The translations under genes were made by a program, and so were the position numbers. A stretch of DNA of 33,555 nt from Candidatus Peribacteraceae bacterium (GTDB taxonomy: Bacteria > Patescibacteriota > Gracilibacteria > Peribacterales > Peribacteraceae): positions 1-33,555 of the forward strand of contig JAQWAC010000008.1 in the NCBI GenBank assembly GCA_028707875.1, given 5' to 3'. The notes under the pieces are model-generated. The model was not told the origin of the DNA, ran no database searches, and was given only the letters and a program-made list of their open reading frames with translations. This document shows positions 15,866 to 24,446 of the stretch, in pieces. How positions within the stretch are numbered: the stretch's first letter is position 1; the number at the start of each line of letters is the position of its first letter.

Positions 15866-17139
15866 GATGCGAGGAGGGAACGGAGAGACTCTATCAGGTT
15901 GTGTCCGTTTTCATGGAGCGCAAATGTCAGTCCGGAAATCTCCGCAACGGATGCATCGCTGTAGGCGTAGCCCAGTGTGGGCGCGTCGTGCTCCACCGGC
16001 ACGGCGTAGAGTGCCAGTCCCTGTCCGCTCCTGCTCGGCGTAAGTTTTGATCCCTGCATCTCATACTTCCCGCTCGGGGGAATGTTTTTGACGCTCTTCT
16101 CCAGGATATCCAGATCGATGGTCGTACCTTCATAGGTGCTCTCGGGGATTGTTGGTGCATCAAGCGAAAGATCTTTTCCTTCGAAGAGACCGACAAATTC
16201 CGCAGCGAAATCCGTTCCATGGAAGAGTTCCGGACGGGCGATGAGCTGGGACGAGGCCGCCGAGAGGCGCGGGTTGCATTCAATCACCGTCATCCGGTCC
16301 TCCGCGAGCACCCCGTCGATATTCACCGTGCCGCAGTAGCCCTTCGCACGCAGGGCGTCGCAGAGGCGCTTCATGGTGTCTTCCACGTGCGCAATCGCTT
16401 TCTGCGGCAGACGGGAGCGCGGAACCCACTGTACGCCCAGATAGGGATTCTTCTTTGTGTCGGTGATCCAGAAGAGCTGCACGCGCAGGGCGGAGAACAT
16501 GGTGCGCTCGGGGCCGATGAGGACGGTCACACCGAAGGGGAGACCCTCCACATACCGGCGCAGCAGGAACGGCTCCGGTCCGAAGGGGAGTGCCGGGAGG
16601 GCTTCCGGCGACGCGGCGAAGAACGTGCCCATGGCGCCGTGTCCGATGGAGCGCTGCAGCACGCAGGGGAAGATTCCCATTTTCTCCGCCTCCTTGATCG
16701 TGCCGACGATGCCTCCGTCGGGGACGGGCAGTTTCTGCTCCCGTGCAAATGCGTCGAACCGGAACTTGTTTTCCAGCCGGCTCTGATCCTCGTAGCGTGC
16801 GGAGAGCAGCTGCCACCCATTCTCTTTGGCCCATGCTTCCAGAGTGGGGGAGGACCAGTCGCTCAGCCAGACGGCGTCCACCTTTTCTTTGCGGAGGAGT
16901 GCGGTTGTCTTGGGGGCCGTGAGAACGTCTTCATCATGACTGAGCAGGTTCGCGCGTTTCACCCACGGGAGGACCCGGACACTCTTTCCTGCGGCGGCCT
17001 CCAGCACCGGCCGTACGGGGCTTGCCGGGCTGGTGAGGAAAAGAGTTCTTTCGAGAATGCGGGAAGAGAGCAGCTCCCAGCTGTCCACGCCGGCGATGCG
17101 GTGAAACTGTTTCATCGGAGAGGGAGGGGGAGTGGTCAT
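15862..17139 (-). CDS. ATP-grasp domain ligase
   Basis: SRLENKFRFDAFAREQKLPVPDGGIV, FLLRRYVEGLPFGVTVLI, YCGTVNIDGVL, MTVIECNPRLSAASSQLI; ATGA overlap with the LysA-like start. Confidence 0.85.
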   Translation of the reverse strand: MTTPPPSPMKQFHRIAGVDSWELLSSRILERTLFLTSPASPVRPVLEAAAGKSVRVLPWVKRANLLSHDEDVLTAPKTTALLRKEKVDAVWLSDWSSPTLEAWAKENGWQLLSARYEDQSRLENKFRFDAFAREQKLPVPDGGIVGTIKEAEKMGIFPCVLQRSIGHGAMGTFFAASPEALPALPFGPEPFLLRRYVEGLPFGVTVLIGPERTMFSALRVQLFWITDTKKNPYLGVQWVPRSRLPQKAIAHVEDTMKRLCDALRAKGYCGTVNIDGVLAEDRMTVIECNPRLSAASSQLIARPELFHGTDFAAEFVGLFEGKDLSLDAPTIPESTYEGTTIDLDILEKSVKNIPPSGKYEMQGSKLTPSRSGQGLALYAVPVEHDAPTLGYAYSDASVAEISGLTFALHENGHNLIESLRSLLAS

Positions 17140-17394
17140 AAATTTTCAGAGAGTGAAACGATGATACGGGTGTTCGCAGGGATTTGACCAGCAGACCTCC
17201 ATCCACCGTTCCGCAGGATTCATGATGACCGATGTGATGGTGGACCTCCACGTATCCAACCGAGCTCCTCGTGATTGCTGGCGCTGATGTTCAGGAAGGG
17301 GATATGGTCCATTCATCATGCTATTTTCGCATGAATCTGCGAAGGAAGACAGTGCGGGAAACCGCATGCGAGAGCACGTAATCGCCTGTCCGCC

Positions 17395-17658
17395 TCAGTT
17401 CGCGCGCGGATGGTTCGCGTCAAAGGCCTGTGGATTTCTTGCGCGCTGCATCAGGGGCTTCTCCATTTGGAGAAGAGGTTCCCACTTTTTGTATTCTTCG
17501 GGATCTTCCAGCAGCTTGGCCACCCGATGGGCGGTCGTCAACTCCCCGATGGAAACCGGAGTGACGGATTCCATGACATGCAAATACGTTGCAAAATCAT
17601 CCGGATTGATGCGGGAGCGGTCGGAAGACGGATCGGGGCGGGAGTCGGTAGACATCAC
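17395..17658 (-). CDS. Small hypothetical protein (about 86 aa)
   Basis: Plausible soluble protein sequence between repeats; no family recognised. Confidence 0.5.
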   Translation of the reverse strand: MMSTDSRPDPSSDRSRINPDDFATYLHVMESVTPVSIGELTTAHRVAKLLEDPEEYKKWEPLLQMEKPLMQRARNPQAFDANHPRAN

Positions 17659-17699
17659 AACAGTATACAGGATTTACGGGTGCTTGTCATTGTTCTTCC

Positions 17700-18025
17700 T
17701 CATCGTTGCGACGAATCGATGCCGAATCCTTGTAGGCATCAATGAGGAGGCACAGGGCTGGGTGGAGGTGAGCTGGCGGCGGAGCGCTTTCTTTCTTTGT
17801 CGCCCTGCCACTGGCGGTCGCGACCTCCGTGGCCTGACAAAGAAAGAGAAGATCAAACGTCCGGAGGATGACGTGATCAAATTACATTTCTTTTTTTGTC
17901 GGGGGCCTAGGGCACCTTGTCCGGTTCCCTCAGGCCCCCGACACACCCTCACCCTCCTGACGGCCAAGCACGGAGATTTTGTTGGTTGTTTTGTTCCTTC
18001 GTGGCGGTGGGCCTCCCATTTTTTA
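17700..18025 (+). repeat. Composite intergenic repeat, copy 2
   Basis: See copy 1 (5950-6320); hairpin 17898-17942. Confidence 0.85.
17898..17942. other. Long hairpin inside composite repeat copy 2
   Basis: gtcgggggcctagggcacc-ttgtcc-ggttccctcaggcccccgac; same loop as copy 1 reverse complement. Confidence 0.8.
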
Positions 18026-18086
18026 GTTTCTGGTTTGTCTTTCGAAGACCCTCTCCCCTTCGAGGGGGGAGGGCAGGGTGGGGGCG

Positions 18087-18111
18087 TCATGGTTCGACGG
18101 GCTCACCATGA
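18087..18111. repeat. REP-like palindrome TCATGGTTCGACGGGCTCACCATGA
   Basis: 7-bp perfect arms; 22-nt identity with 29459-29480. Confidence 0.8.
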
Positions 18112-18144
18112 TACGGCTGGGGCTTCCTAAGACATTGTGCGTAG

Positions 18145-18729
18145 TCAAAGAGCTTCAAATGCAATGATCAACATCAGAATTATAAAAAATATCGAGAACA
18201 CAGATGATAGCCAATACATGTAAGATAATGATTTTTCGCTATAACGACCGTTACTGCTTGCAATGTGGGATATTCGATCCCCGAAGATTGAGACTCGAAT
18301 AATCAGTAACAAGAGAAATATCAGCCAATTTCGAAGCCAATATATCCCCTTTCGTGGTTCAACAAATTCAACCTGATTATAAGTCCTATGGTCGATTTTC
18401 TTCGCGATCAAATTTAGTTTTGCAAGTTGATCATCGATCTTGCAGTTGTGGGCGGCTTTGGGATTTCTGTTGGGCACAAAAGCTTGAAAGTATTGATTCT
18501 CATTTGAGGCAAGTGGGATTGGAGCTATCCATATATCCATAAATCGATCAGCCCAGCCCAGTTCTAGAAATATATTCCTCCCCAAACATCGGTTCCTTCT
18601 TATTAACTTAATGACAATAAAAGGAGCAGGAAGAGCAATGAAAATAAGTACTAAAAATAACCAAATCCAATTATCAATAACCAACTGCGCTAGATAACCA
18701 ATGATTGTTTGGAAAGTTACGTTTGCCAT
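18145..18729 (-). CDS. AT-rich orphan membrane protein (194 aa)
   Basis: Hydrophobic segments near both ends; base composition visibly more AT-rich than all flanking genes. Confidence 0.65.
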   Translation of the reverse strand: MANVTFQTIIGYLAQLVIDNWIWLFLVLIFIALPAPFIVIKLIRRNRCLGRNIFLELGWADRFMDIWIAPIPLASNENQYFQAFVPNRNPKAAHNCKIDDQLAKLNLIAKKIDHRTYNQVEFVEPRKGIYWLRNWLIFLLLLIIRVSIFGDRISHIASSNGRYSEKSLSYMYWLSSVFSIFFIILMLIIAFEAL

Positions 18730-18743
18730 TACGATGAGTGATT

Positions 18744-18775
18744 CCCCCGTCCCTCGGTTTCCCTCAGGACGGGGG
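18744..18775. terminator. Hairpin CCCCCGTCC...GGACGGGGG downstream of groL
   Basis: 9-bp perfect stem; no U-tract, so terminator function is uncertain. Confidence 0.5.
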
Positions 18776-18786
18776 CTTAGTACCTT

Positions 18787-20427
18787 TTAGAAATCTCCCA
18801 TTCCCCCCATCCCTCCTCCTCCCGGCATCTGCGGCATCGGCTCTTCCTTCTTGGGAATCTCGGAGACGGCCACTTCCAGCGTCAGGAACATGGAGGCCAC
18901 CGACGCGGCGTTCTCCAATGCGCTGCGTGTGACCTTCTTGGGGTCGATGACGCGTGCCTTCACGAGATCCTCGTACTTGCCGGTGACCACGTTGTACCCG
19001 TCATTGCCCTTGAGGTGTCTCACTTTCTCATAGACGACTTCGCCCGTGATGCCGGCGTTGTCGGCGATCTGGCGGCACGGGGCGGAGAGGGCGTTCTTGA
19101 TGATGTCGATGCCCACCTGCTCGTCCTCGTTGTCCGCCTTCACCTTGTCCAGACCATCCATGGCGCGGATGTAGGCGGTTCCGCCGCCCGGCACGATGCC
19201 TTCCTCGGCTGCGGCGCGTGTGGCGGAAAGCGCATCTTCCACGCGGTGCTGCTTCTCTTTCTGTTCCACTTCCGTCGCTGCGCCGACTTTGATGATCGCC
19301 ACGCCGCCGCTGAGCTTGGCAAGGCGCTCCTGCAGCTTCTCGCGGTCGAAGTCGGAATTCGTCTTCTCGATCGCGATCTTGATCTCCTTTACGCGCTGGG
19401 CGATGTCTTCTTTCTTCCCGCGGCCGTCGATGACGAGCGTCTTGTCCTTGTCGGCGACCACGCGGCGGGCGCGGCCCAGATCCTCAATCTTGGCGTTCTC
19501 CAGCTTGAGTCCCACTTCCTCGCTGATCACGCGTCCTCCCGTGAGGGCCGCGATGTCGCGGAGGATCTCCTTGCGGCGGTCTCCGAAGGCCGGCGCCTTC
19601 ACGGCGAGCGTGGAGAAGGTGCCGCGGAGCTTGTTCACGACGAGCGTGGGGAGCGCTTCGCCCTCCACGGTTTCCGCAATGATCACGAGCTCCTTCTTTC
19701 CGTGCTGGGCCAGCGCCTCGAGCAGCGGAAGAATTTCCTGAATCGAGCTGATCTTTTTCTCGGTGATGAGGATATACGGGTTATCGTACGCGGCCTCCAT
19801 GCGGACGGTGTCCGTGATGAAGTACGGCGAGATGTAGCCGTTCTCAAATTGCATGCCTTCCACGAACTCTTTCTCGATGCCCAGCGTCTGACCGGCCTCC
19901 ACCGTGACGACTCCGTCCTTGCCGACTTCGTCGATGATCTCGGCGATGACGTTCCCGATCTCCTCATCCTGCGCGGAAATATTCGCGACGGCCGCGTACT
20001 CCTCTTTCTTGGAGACGGCCTTCTTCATGGAGTCGAGTTCGCGGGAAACGGCCGCAACTGCCTTGTCGATGCCGCGCTTGATGGAGATGGCGTTGGAACC
20101 GGAATTCAGGTGCTTCATGCCTTCCTCCATGATGGCGAAGGCGAGGACGGTCGCGGTGGTCGTTCCGTCACCCGCAGCGTCGTTGGTTTTGGTGGCGGCC
20201 TCGCGGACGAGGTGTGCACCCATGTTCTCGAACGAATCCTCCAGATCGATCTCCTTGGCGACGGACACGCCGTCCTTGGTGACCATCGGACCGCCGTACT
20301 TTTTCTCGATCACGGCGTTGCGGCCCTTGGGGCCCATCGTGGCGCGGACGGCCTGCGCGAGTTTGCTGACTCCCGCGAAGATCTTCTTGCGGGCGTCGTT
20401 CCCGAAGATGAGTTGTTTGGCTGACAT
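18787..20427 (-). CDS. groL: Chaperonin GroEL
   Basis: [45 protein letters not shown]..., C-terminal [16 protein letters not shown]. Confidence 0.98.
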   Translation of the reverse strand: MSAKQLIFGNDARKKIFAGVSKLAQAVRATMGPKGRNAVIEKKYGGPMVTKDGVSVAKEIDLEDSFENMGAHLVREAATKTNDAAGDGTTTATVLAFAIMEEGMKHLNSGSNAISIKRGIDKAVAAVSRELDSMKKAVSKKEEYAAVANISAQDEEIGNVIAEIIDEVGKDGVVTVEAGQTLGIEKEFVEGMQFENGYISPYFITDTVRMEAAYDNPYILITEKKISSIQEILPLLEALAQHGKKELVIIAETVEGEALPTLVVNKLRGTFSTLAVKAPAFGDRRKEILRDIAALTGGRVISEEVGLKLENAKIEDLGRARRVVADKDKTLVIDGRGKKEDIAQRVKEIKIAIEKTNSDFDREKLQERLAKLSGGVAIIKVGAATEVEQKEKQHRVEDALSATRAAAEEGIVPGGGTAYIRAMDGLDKVKADNEDEQVGIDIIKNALSAPCRQIADNAGITGEVVYEKVRHLKGNDGYNVVTGKYEDLVKARVIDPKKVTRSALENAASVASMFLTLEVAVSEIPKKEEPMPQMPGGGGMGGMGDF

Positions 20428-20431
20428 GAGA

Positions 20432-20466
20432 GTAGGGGGTAGGGGATAGGGGGTAGGGCGTAGGGT
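20432..20466. repeat. Five tandem heptamers (GTAGGGN) 4 nt from the groL start codon
   Basis: GTAGGGG GTAGGGG ATAGGGG GTAGGGC GTAGGGT. Confidence 0.9.
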
Positions 20467-20481
20467 GAGAATAAAACGAAT

Positions 20482-20505
20482 GTCAGGGTGAGCGGAGTCG
20501 AACCC
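20482..20505. repeat. REP-like half-site GTCAGGGTGAGCGGAGTCGAACCC abutting the groS stop codon
   Basis: Resembles the GGTTCGAC...TCACC palindromes at 18087 and 29459; 19/23 matches to the tRNA-Pro 3' end. Confidence 0.6.
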
Positions 20506-20835
20506 TTATTTCACTTTGCCGAGGATGGAATCCAGATGCAGGACTTTCACTTCCACATCTTTGCCGTCGGTGTCCTTGAGCTTCACGTCGTCACCGGCAT
20601 ATTTGCCGAAGAGCACCTTGTCACCGACCTTCAGGAAGTCGGAGGGATTCTGGGAGTCCTTGCCGATCCCGCCCTTGCCGACCGCGATCACGATGCCTTC
20701 CTGCGGCTTCTCGCCGGAGGCGGTATCGGGGATGATGATGCCGGATGCGGTCACCTGCTCCTGCGCGAGCGGATGCACGACGACACGGTCACCGAGCGGC
20801 TCGATGGAGACTTTCAGTTGAGGGACTTTACTCAT
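20506..20835 (-). CDS. groS: Co-chaperonin GroES
   Basis: IEPLGDRVVVHPLAQEQVTASGIIIPDTASGEKPQEGIVIAVG. Confidence 0.97.
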   Translation of the reverse strand: MSKVPQLKVSIEPLGDRVVVHPLAQEQVTASGIIIPDTASGEKPQEGIVIAVGKGGIGKDSQNPSDFLKVGDKVLFGKYAGDDVKLKDTDGKDVEVKVLHLDSILGKVK

Positions 20836-20895
20836 AGAAGAGGTGGGGAAGAAAGAAACGGAAGGAAAGAAACCTGTGCCGAAAATCGCACACAG

Positions 20896-20922
20896 TTGGC
20901 AGTCGGTATTTTAGAGTGCCAA
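20896..20922 (-). promoter_or_regulatory. CIRCE operator (HrcA binding site) upstream of groS
   Basis: Minus strand TTGGCACTC-N9-GACTGCCAA vs consensus TTAGCACTC-N9-GAGTGCTAA. Confidence 0.88.
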
Positions 20923-20935
20923 CCCGGAGAGTCAA
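20908..20935 (-). promoter_or_regulatory. groS promoter TTGACT-16 nt-TAAAAT overlapping CIRCE
   Basis: -35 complement at 20930-20935, -10 complement at 20908-20913. Confidence 0.75.
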
Positions 20936-21034
20936 GCGGAGAAGACGATCTCATGTCAGATTCGATTCAGCTGTCTATTGCATTGCGCGTATGTCGCCGC
21001 CCATAATTCGCCGATTTCCTTCCCGTTTTCTCTT

Positions 21035-22537
21035 ATGCGCTTCTCTCTTCATACATTCGTATCCGTTGCCCTCCCGTCGCTCCTTGCGGGGATCATCCTC
21101 GGGGGAGTCGGTATCGGCCTCGCCGCCGGAGTGCTCGGTTCGTCCGTCTTTTCGGATGTTCCCGAGGGATCCTTCTACGATGAGGCGGTCGGGGAAATGT
21201 ACAGCGCAGGAGTCATCAAGGGTTACACCTCCACTCGCTTCGGTCCCAACGATTACGTCACGCGCGGACAAGTCGCCGTGATGATGCAGCGCCTCCGCGA
21301 TGATCTCACTGGAAACACGGTTAGCAGTTCCAGCTCCTCCCGTTCCTCCAGCACTTCCTCGTCGAGCAGCAGCAGCAGCAGTTCTTCATCAAGTTCCACT
21401 TCGAGTTCTTCGAGCAGCTCTTCCAGTTCCTCGACATCATCCAATGTGCACGGGGCTTTCCGCTTCTCCAATACCACATTCAATATCCCTGAAACGGTTT
21501 CCTCCATCACTCTGAGCGTCACGCGCGCAGGGGGCTCCGCCGGATCGGCGACCGTGACGTACGTCGTGAAGGCGGGGACTGCGGCGGCGGGGGACGACTT
21601 CGTGGCGGTGGCCGGTTCCCAACTTGCCTTTGCCGACGGTGTCACGAGCAAGACGTTCACCATACAGATCAAGGACGACACCTTGGCGGAAGGGACGGAG
21701 ACGGTCCTTGTGGAACTCAAGAGCCCCACCGGCGATGCGTCGCTCGGCAGCCCCAGCACGGCAACACTCAATATTCTTGATAATGAAGCGCCGTCCTCCA
21801 CCGGATCTTCCTCTTCCACCGCGCAGTCCTCCTCCACATCCAGTGTGAACGGAGCGGGCACCTTGGGCTTCAGCGCCGCTGCATACGAAGTGAGCGAGGA
21901 TATCGCAACGGCCACCTTCACGGTGGTGCGGTCGAACGGATCGTCCGGACAGGTGGAAGTCAATTACGCGACGGCGGAGAAAACCGCGAAGAACGGAACT
22001 GATTTCAACAGCACCTCGGGCAAGCTGACCTTCGCCGCCGGTGAAGTATCCAAGACCTTCACGGTGATGATCCTTGACGATACGCTCGTGGACGGGAAGA
22101 AAACCTTTACGCTCACACTGAGCGCCCCCACGGGTGGTGCGGTGCTTGCCACGCCCGCTCTGGTCAACGTGGCTGTCGGCGATAATGAAGCGGCGACATT
22201 CGGCAGCGGATCTTTCGCCTTCAGCCGCGCGAGTTATCAGGTGACGGAGGCGGAGGGGGCGATTCTGTTGACGGTGAACCGCTTCGGCGGGACGAAGAAC
22301 ACCGTCTCGGTCGCCTACGCGACGACGAACGGCAGCGCCATCTCCACGCAGGATTACACGACATCCAACGGGACGATCACCTTCGCACCAGGCGAATCGA
22401 GCAAAACGCTCTCGATTCCGATCCTCCGTGACAGTTTCAGCGACAGCGGCGAATACTTTACGGTGACGCTCAGCAGTCCCACCGGAGGCGCGACGCTGGA
22501 CAGCCCGAGTGTGACGTCGATTACGATTTACGATTAA
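21035..22537 (+). CDS. Surface protein: N-terminal TM/signal, single SLH-like domain, poly-Ser linkers, three Calx-beta repeats
   Basis: VFSDVPEGSFYDEAVGEMYSAGVIKGYTSTRFGPNDYVTRGQVAVMMQR (SLH), poly-Ser linker, three copies of Calx-beta (e.g. DDFVAVAGSQLAFADGVTSKTFTIQIKDDTLAEGTETVLVEL). Confidence 0.85.
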   Translation: MRFSLHTFVSVALPSLLAGIILGGVGIGLAAGVLGSSVFSDVPEGSFYDEAVGEMYSAGVIKGYTSTRFGPNDYVTRGQVAVMMQRLRDDLTGNTVSSSSSSRSSSTSSSSSSSSSSSSSSTSSSSSSSSSSSTSSNVHGAFRFSNTTFNIPETVSSITLSVTRAGGSAGSATVTYVVKAGTAAAGDDFVAVAGSQLAFADGVTSKTFTIQIKDDTLAEGTETVLVELKSPTGDASLGSPSTATLNILDNEAPSSTGSSSSTAQSSSTSSVNGAGTLGFSAAAYEVSEDIATATFTVVRSNGSSGQVEVNYATAEKTAKNGTDFNSTSGKLTFAAGEVSKTFTVMILDDTLVDGKKTFTLTLSAPTGGAVLATPALVNVAVGDNEAATFGSGSFAFSRASYQVTEAEGAILLTVNRFGGTKNTVSVAYATTNGSAISTQDYTTSNGTITFAPGESSKTLSIPILRDSFSDSGEYFTVTLSSPTGGATLDSPSVTSITIYD

Positions 22538-22553
22538 AGATCGACTATTCCTT

Positions 22554-22590
22554 CATAGCCGGGATTCACGGATCTCGGCTATGTTTTGAT
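22554..22590 (+). terminator. Rho-independent-like terminator after the Calx-beta gene
   Basis: CATAGCCG...CGGCTATG stem followed by TTTTGATT. Confidence 0.7.
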
Positions 22591-22654
22591 TGTCCATGCA
22601 ATTCATCAAATGCTTGTTTCACGCAGGAGACATTTGTTGATAGAGTGGGGGTGT

Positions 22655-22741
22655 GCCGACGTGGCGGAATTGGTAGACGCGCACGCTTCAGGAGCGTGTG
22701 GGAGCAATCCCATGAGAGTTCGATTCTCTCCGTCGGCACCA
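22655..22741 (+). tRNA. tRNA-Leu (anticodon CAG), CCA encoded
   Basis: GCCGACG/CGTCGGC acceptor, anticodon loop TTCAGGA, long variable arm, GAGAG-TTCGATT-CTCTC T-arm, ACCA end. Confidence 0.95.
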
Positions 22742-22831
22742 CCACAACTCTGTTTTCAGAGAATGATTTCTGTGTATTGATTCCTTTCCTCGAAGGAGAG
22801 ATGAGAAGTTTACCCCGAGCGGAGCCGAGGG

Positions 22832-22851
22832 GATTCTCTCCGTCGGCACCA
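22832..22851 (+). repeat. Perfect 20-nt duplication of the tRNA-Leu 3' end (GATTCTCTCCGTCGGCACCA)
   Basis: Identical to 22722-22741, spaced 110 nt. Confidence 0.9.
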
Positions 22852-22924
22852 TCCGGATTCGTCCGTCTGAACATCGGTTCAGCCGCGACGACGCCGTGAT
22901 GTCTTCGTTCAAACAGTTGTTCGG

Positions 22925-24334
22925 TCAGGCTGCTTGCGGTGCATTGTGCGTCAGTGCGAACACCACTTGTTCTTCCAGATCCGGAACGCGTGGTTTTCCC
23001 TGTTCGTCACGGAAGATCGCATCGTGACGAATGGTCTCCAGTTGTTTGCCGGAGAAGGCAAGGTAGGAATGGGGATCCCACCCCTCTTCATCCTCTCCTC
23101 TAGCTTCCATTTCTTTGTCGTTCCGCGTTCTGAGCAGTTCTTTTTGGATGCAGTAGTTCTGATTTGGCTCGATGTCTCCCGTATCCACGAGGAACCTGTA
23201 GTAATCCTCGTGCGTCCAGCCGGCACGCTGTCCGTTTGTCTCATCTTCTTTCTGCATCGCACGAATCCGCGCATCTGTCTTCCGGTATCCTTCCAGCAAA
23301 TGGCAGTCGTCCGGTTTCATCGGGTCGTCCTTGACGCAGGAAATGCACTCCATGAGGGCGGCGCGCTGCTGTGCCAGTGTCAGCATGGGGAGCCCGTTGT
23401 CCACACCGCTCGCGGGATAACCCGTTGGGCTGCGGTCATTGATGACCACGGGGAAATCCGGATTGAGGAAGACTTTCTTAATGAGACGACGCGAGAATCC
23501 GGATTGTTTTGAAAGAGCAAGACGTGTCGAAAGTGCACAGCCGTTGGCTTGATCATAGGCTTCCATGATCTGATCAAGGTAGCCCCTTGATCCCCCCATA
23601 ATGATCGGAATATTCGGCGTGGCCTTCCAGATACCGTCGCATATTTCGGCGGTGCTCATGCCTTCTTTGGTCGTGCCCAGGTGACCGCCGGCCACGCGTG
23701 CATCTTCAAAGTACCACGCAGATGGAGGACGGCTGCCCGGTCTTCTCTCCACGTAGGCTTTATGATAAATCCTCGCAACCCGCGGATCGGAAATAATCGG
23801 AATGTAGTACTTGTCTCTGTTTTCCGGTCGTGCCATGAGCTCGGGGAAATCCTCCGCGAGTCCCGCTCCCACGATGAAAACGTCAAACCGGTCGCTCTTG
23901 AGCAACGCCTGAACGTTTTTTTTGTAGTTCCCGATCTTTCGCATGACATTCACCCACGCCCCGCCTTCTCCGAATGAGTCTGCCGCCGCTGCAATCGCCC
24001 GTTCATCCGACTCCACATGGAATTGTTGCCGCTCGGTCGGTCCCATGCCTTTGAATGATTTTTCCAGAATCTCCTTCCATCCGGGCACCGCCGCCGACCA
24101 GACGCCGATGAGACCCAGTTCCCGCATCTTCAGGATGAACTCCGCGCAGGAGATATCGACTCCCATCCCGCCGTTCATGAGAGGAATCTTCGGTTTCTCT
24201 CTGGCATGTTTTTGGGATCCCTCCTGAAAAACCCCGTCTTTCAGCCACTGCCTTCTCTCCTTTGCGGATCCAAACTGTTTCGGGACGAACAGCTGGGGGT
24301 GGAGACCTTGCAGATCCTGCAGACTTGGGGGCAT
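22925..24334 (-). CDS. Nitronate monooxygenase/2-nitropropane dioxygenase-like FMN TIM-barrel protein
   Basis: PLMNGGMGVDIS, VFIVGAGLAEDFPELM, ARVAGGHLG, IPIIMGGSRGY. Confidence 0.65.
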   Translation of the reverse strand: MPPSLQDLQGLHPQLFVPKQFGSAKERRQWLKDGVFQEGSQKHAREKPKIPLMNGGMGVDISCAEFILKMRELGLIGVWSAAVPGWKEILEKSFKGMGPTERQQFHVESDERAIAAAADSFGEGGAWVNVMRKIGNYKKNVQALLKSDRFDVFIVGAGLAEDFPELMARPENRDKYYIPIISDPRVARIYHKAYVERRPGSRPPSAWYFEDARVAGGHLGTTKEGMSTAEICDGIWKATPNIPIIMGGSRGYLDQIMEAYDQANGCALSTRLALSKQSGFSRRLIKKVFLNPDFPVVINDRSPTGYPASGVDNGLPMLTLAQQRAALMECISCVKDDPMKPDDCHLLEGYRKTDARIRAMQKEDETNGQRAGWTHEDYYRFLVDTGDIEPNQNYCIQKELLRTRNDKEMEARGEDEEGWDPHSYLAFSGKQLETIRHDAIFRDEQGKPRVPDLEEQVVFALTHNAPQAA

Positions 24335-24446
24335 GAATGAGAAGGAAGGGGGTGTAGTCTCCGTGTCTCCTTAAAGAGAGTCAAGAAGTCACCACCTTTT
24401 CGGGGCAACCGCTGTATTGCGTCGAAAAGTATGCAACAATGGGTCG

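Noticed and set aside
17146-17367. Minus-strand 73-aa ORF ending 6 nt before the ATP-grasp gene, considered as a second leader peptide
   Set aside because: No run of identical amino acid codons matching a pathway, no terminator/antiterminator pair seen after it.
18744-18775. groL hairpin as a clear intrinsic terminator
   Set aside because: Strong stem but no downstream U-tract on either strand; listed only with low confidence.
22566-22912. Minus-strand ORFs across tRNA-Leu (VPTERIELSWDCSHTLLKRARLPIPPRR)
   Set aside because: Classic spurious translation of the antisense strand of a tRNA-Leu gene.
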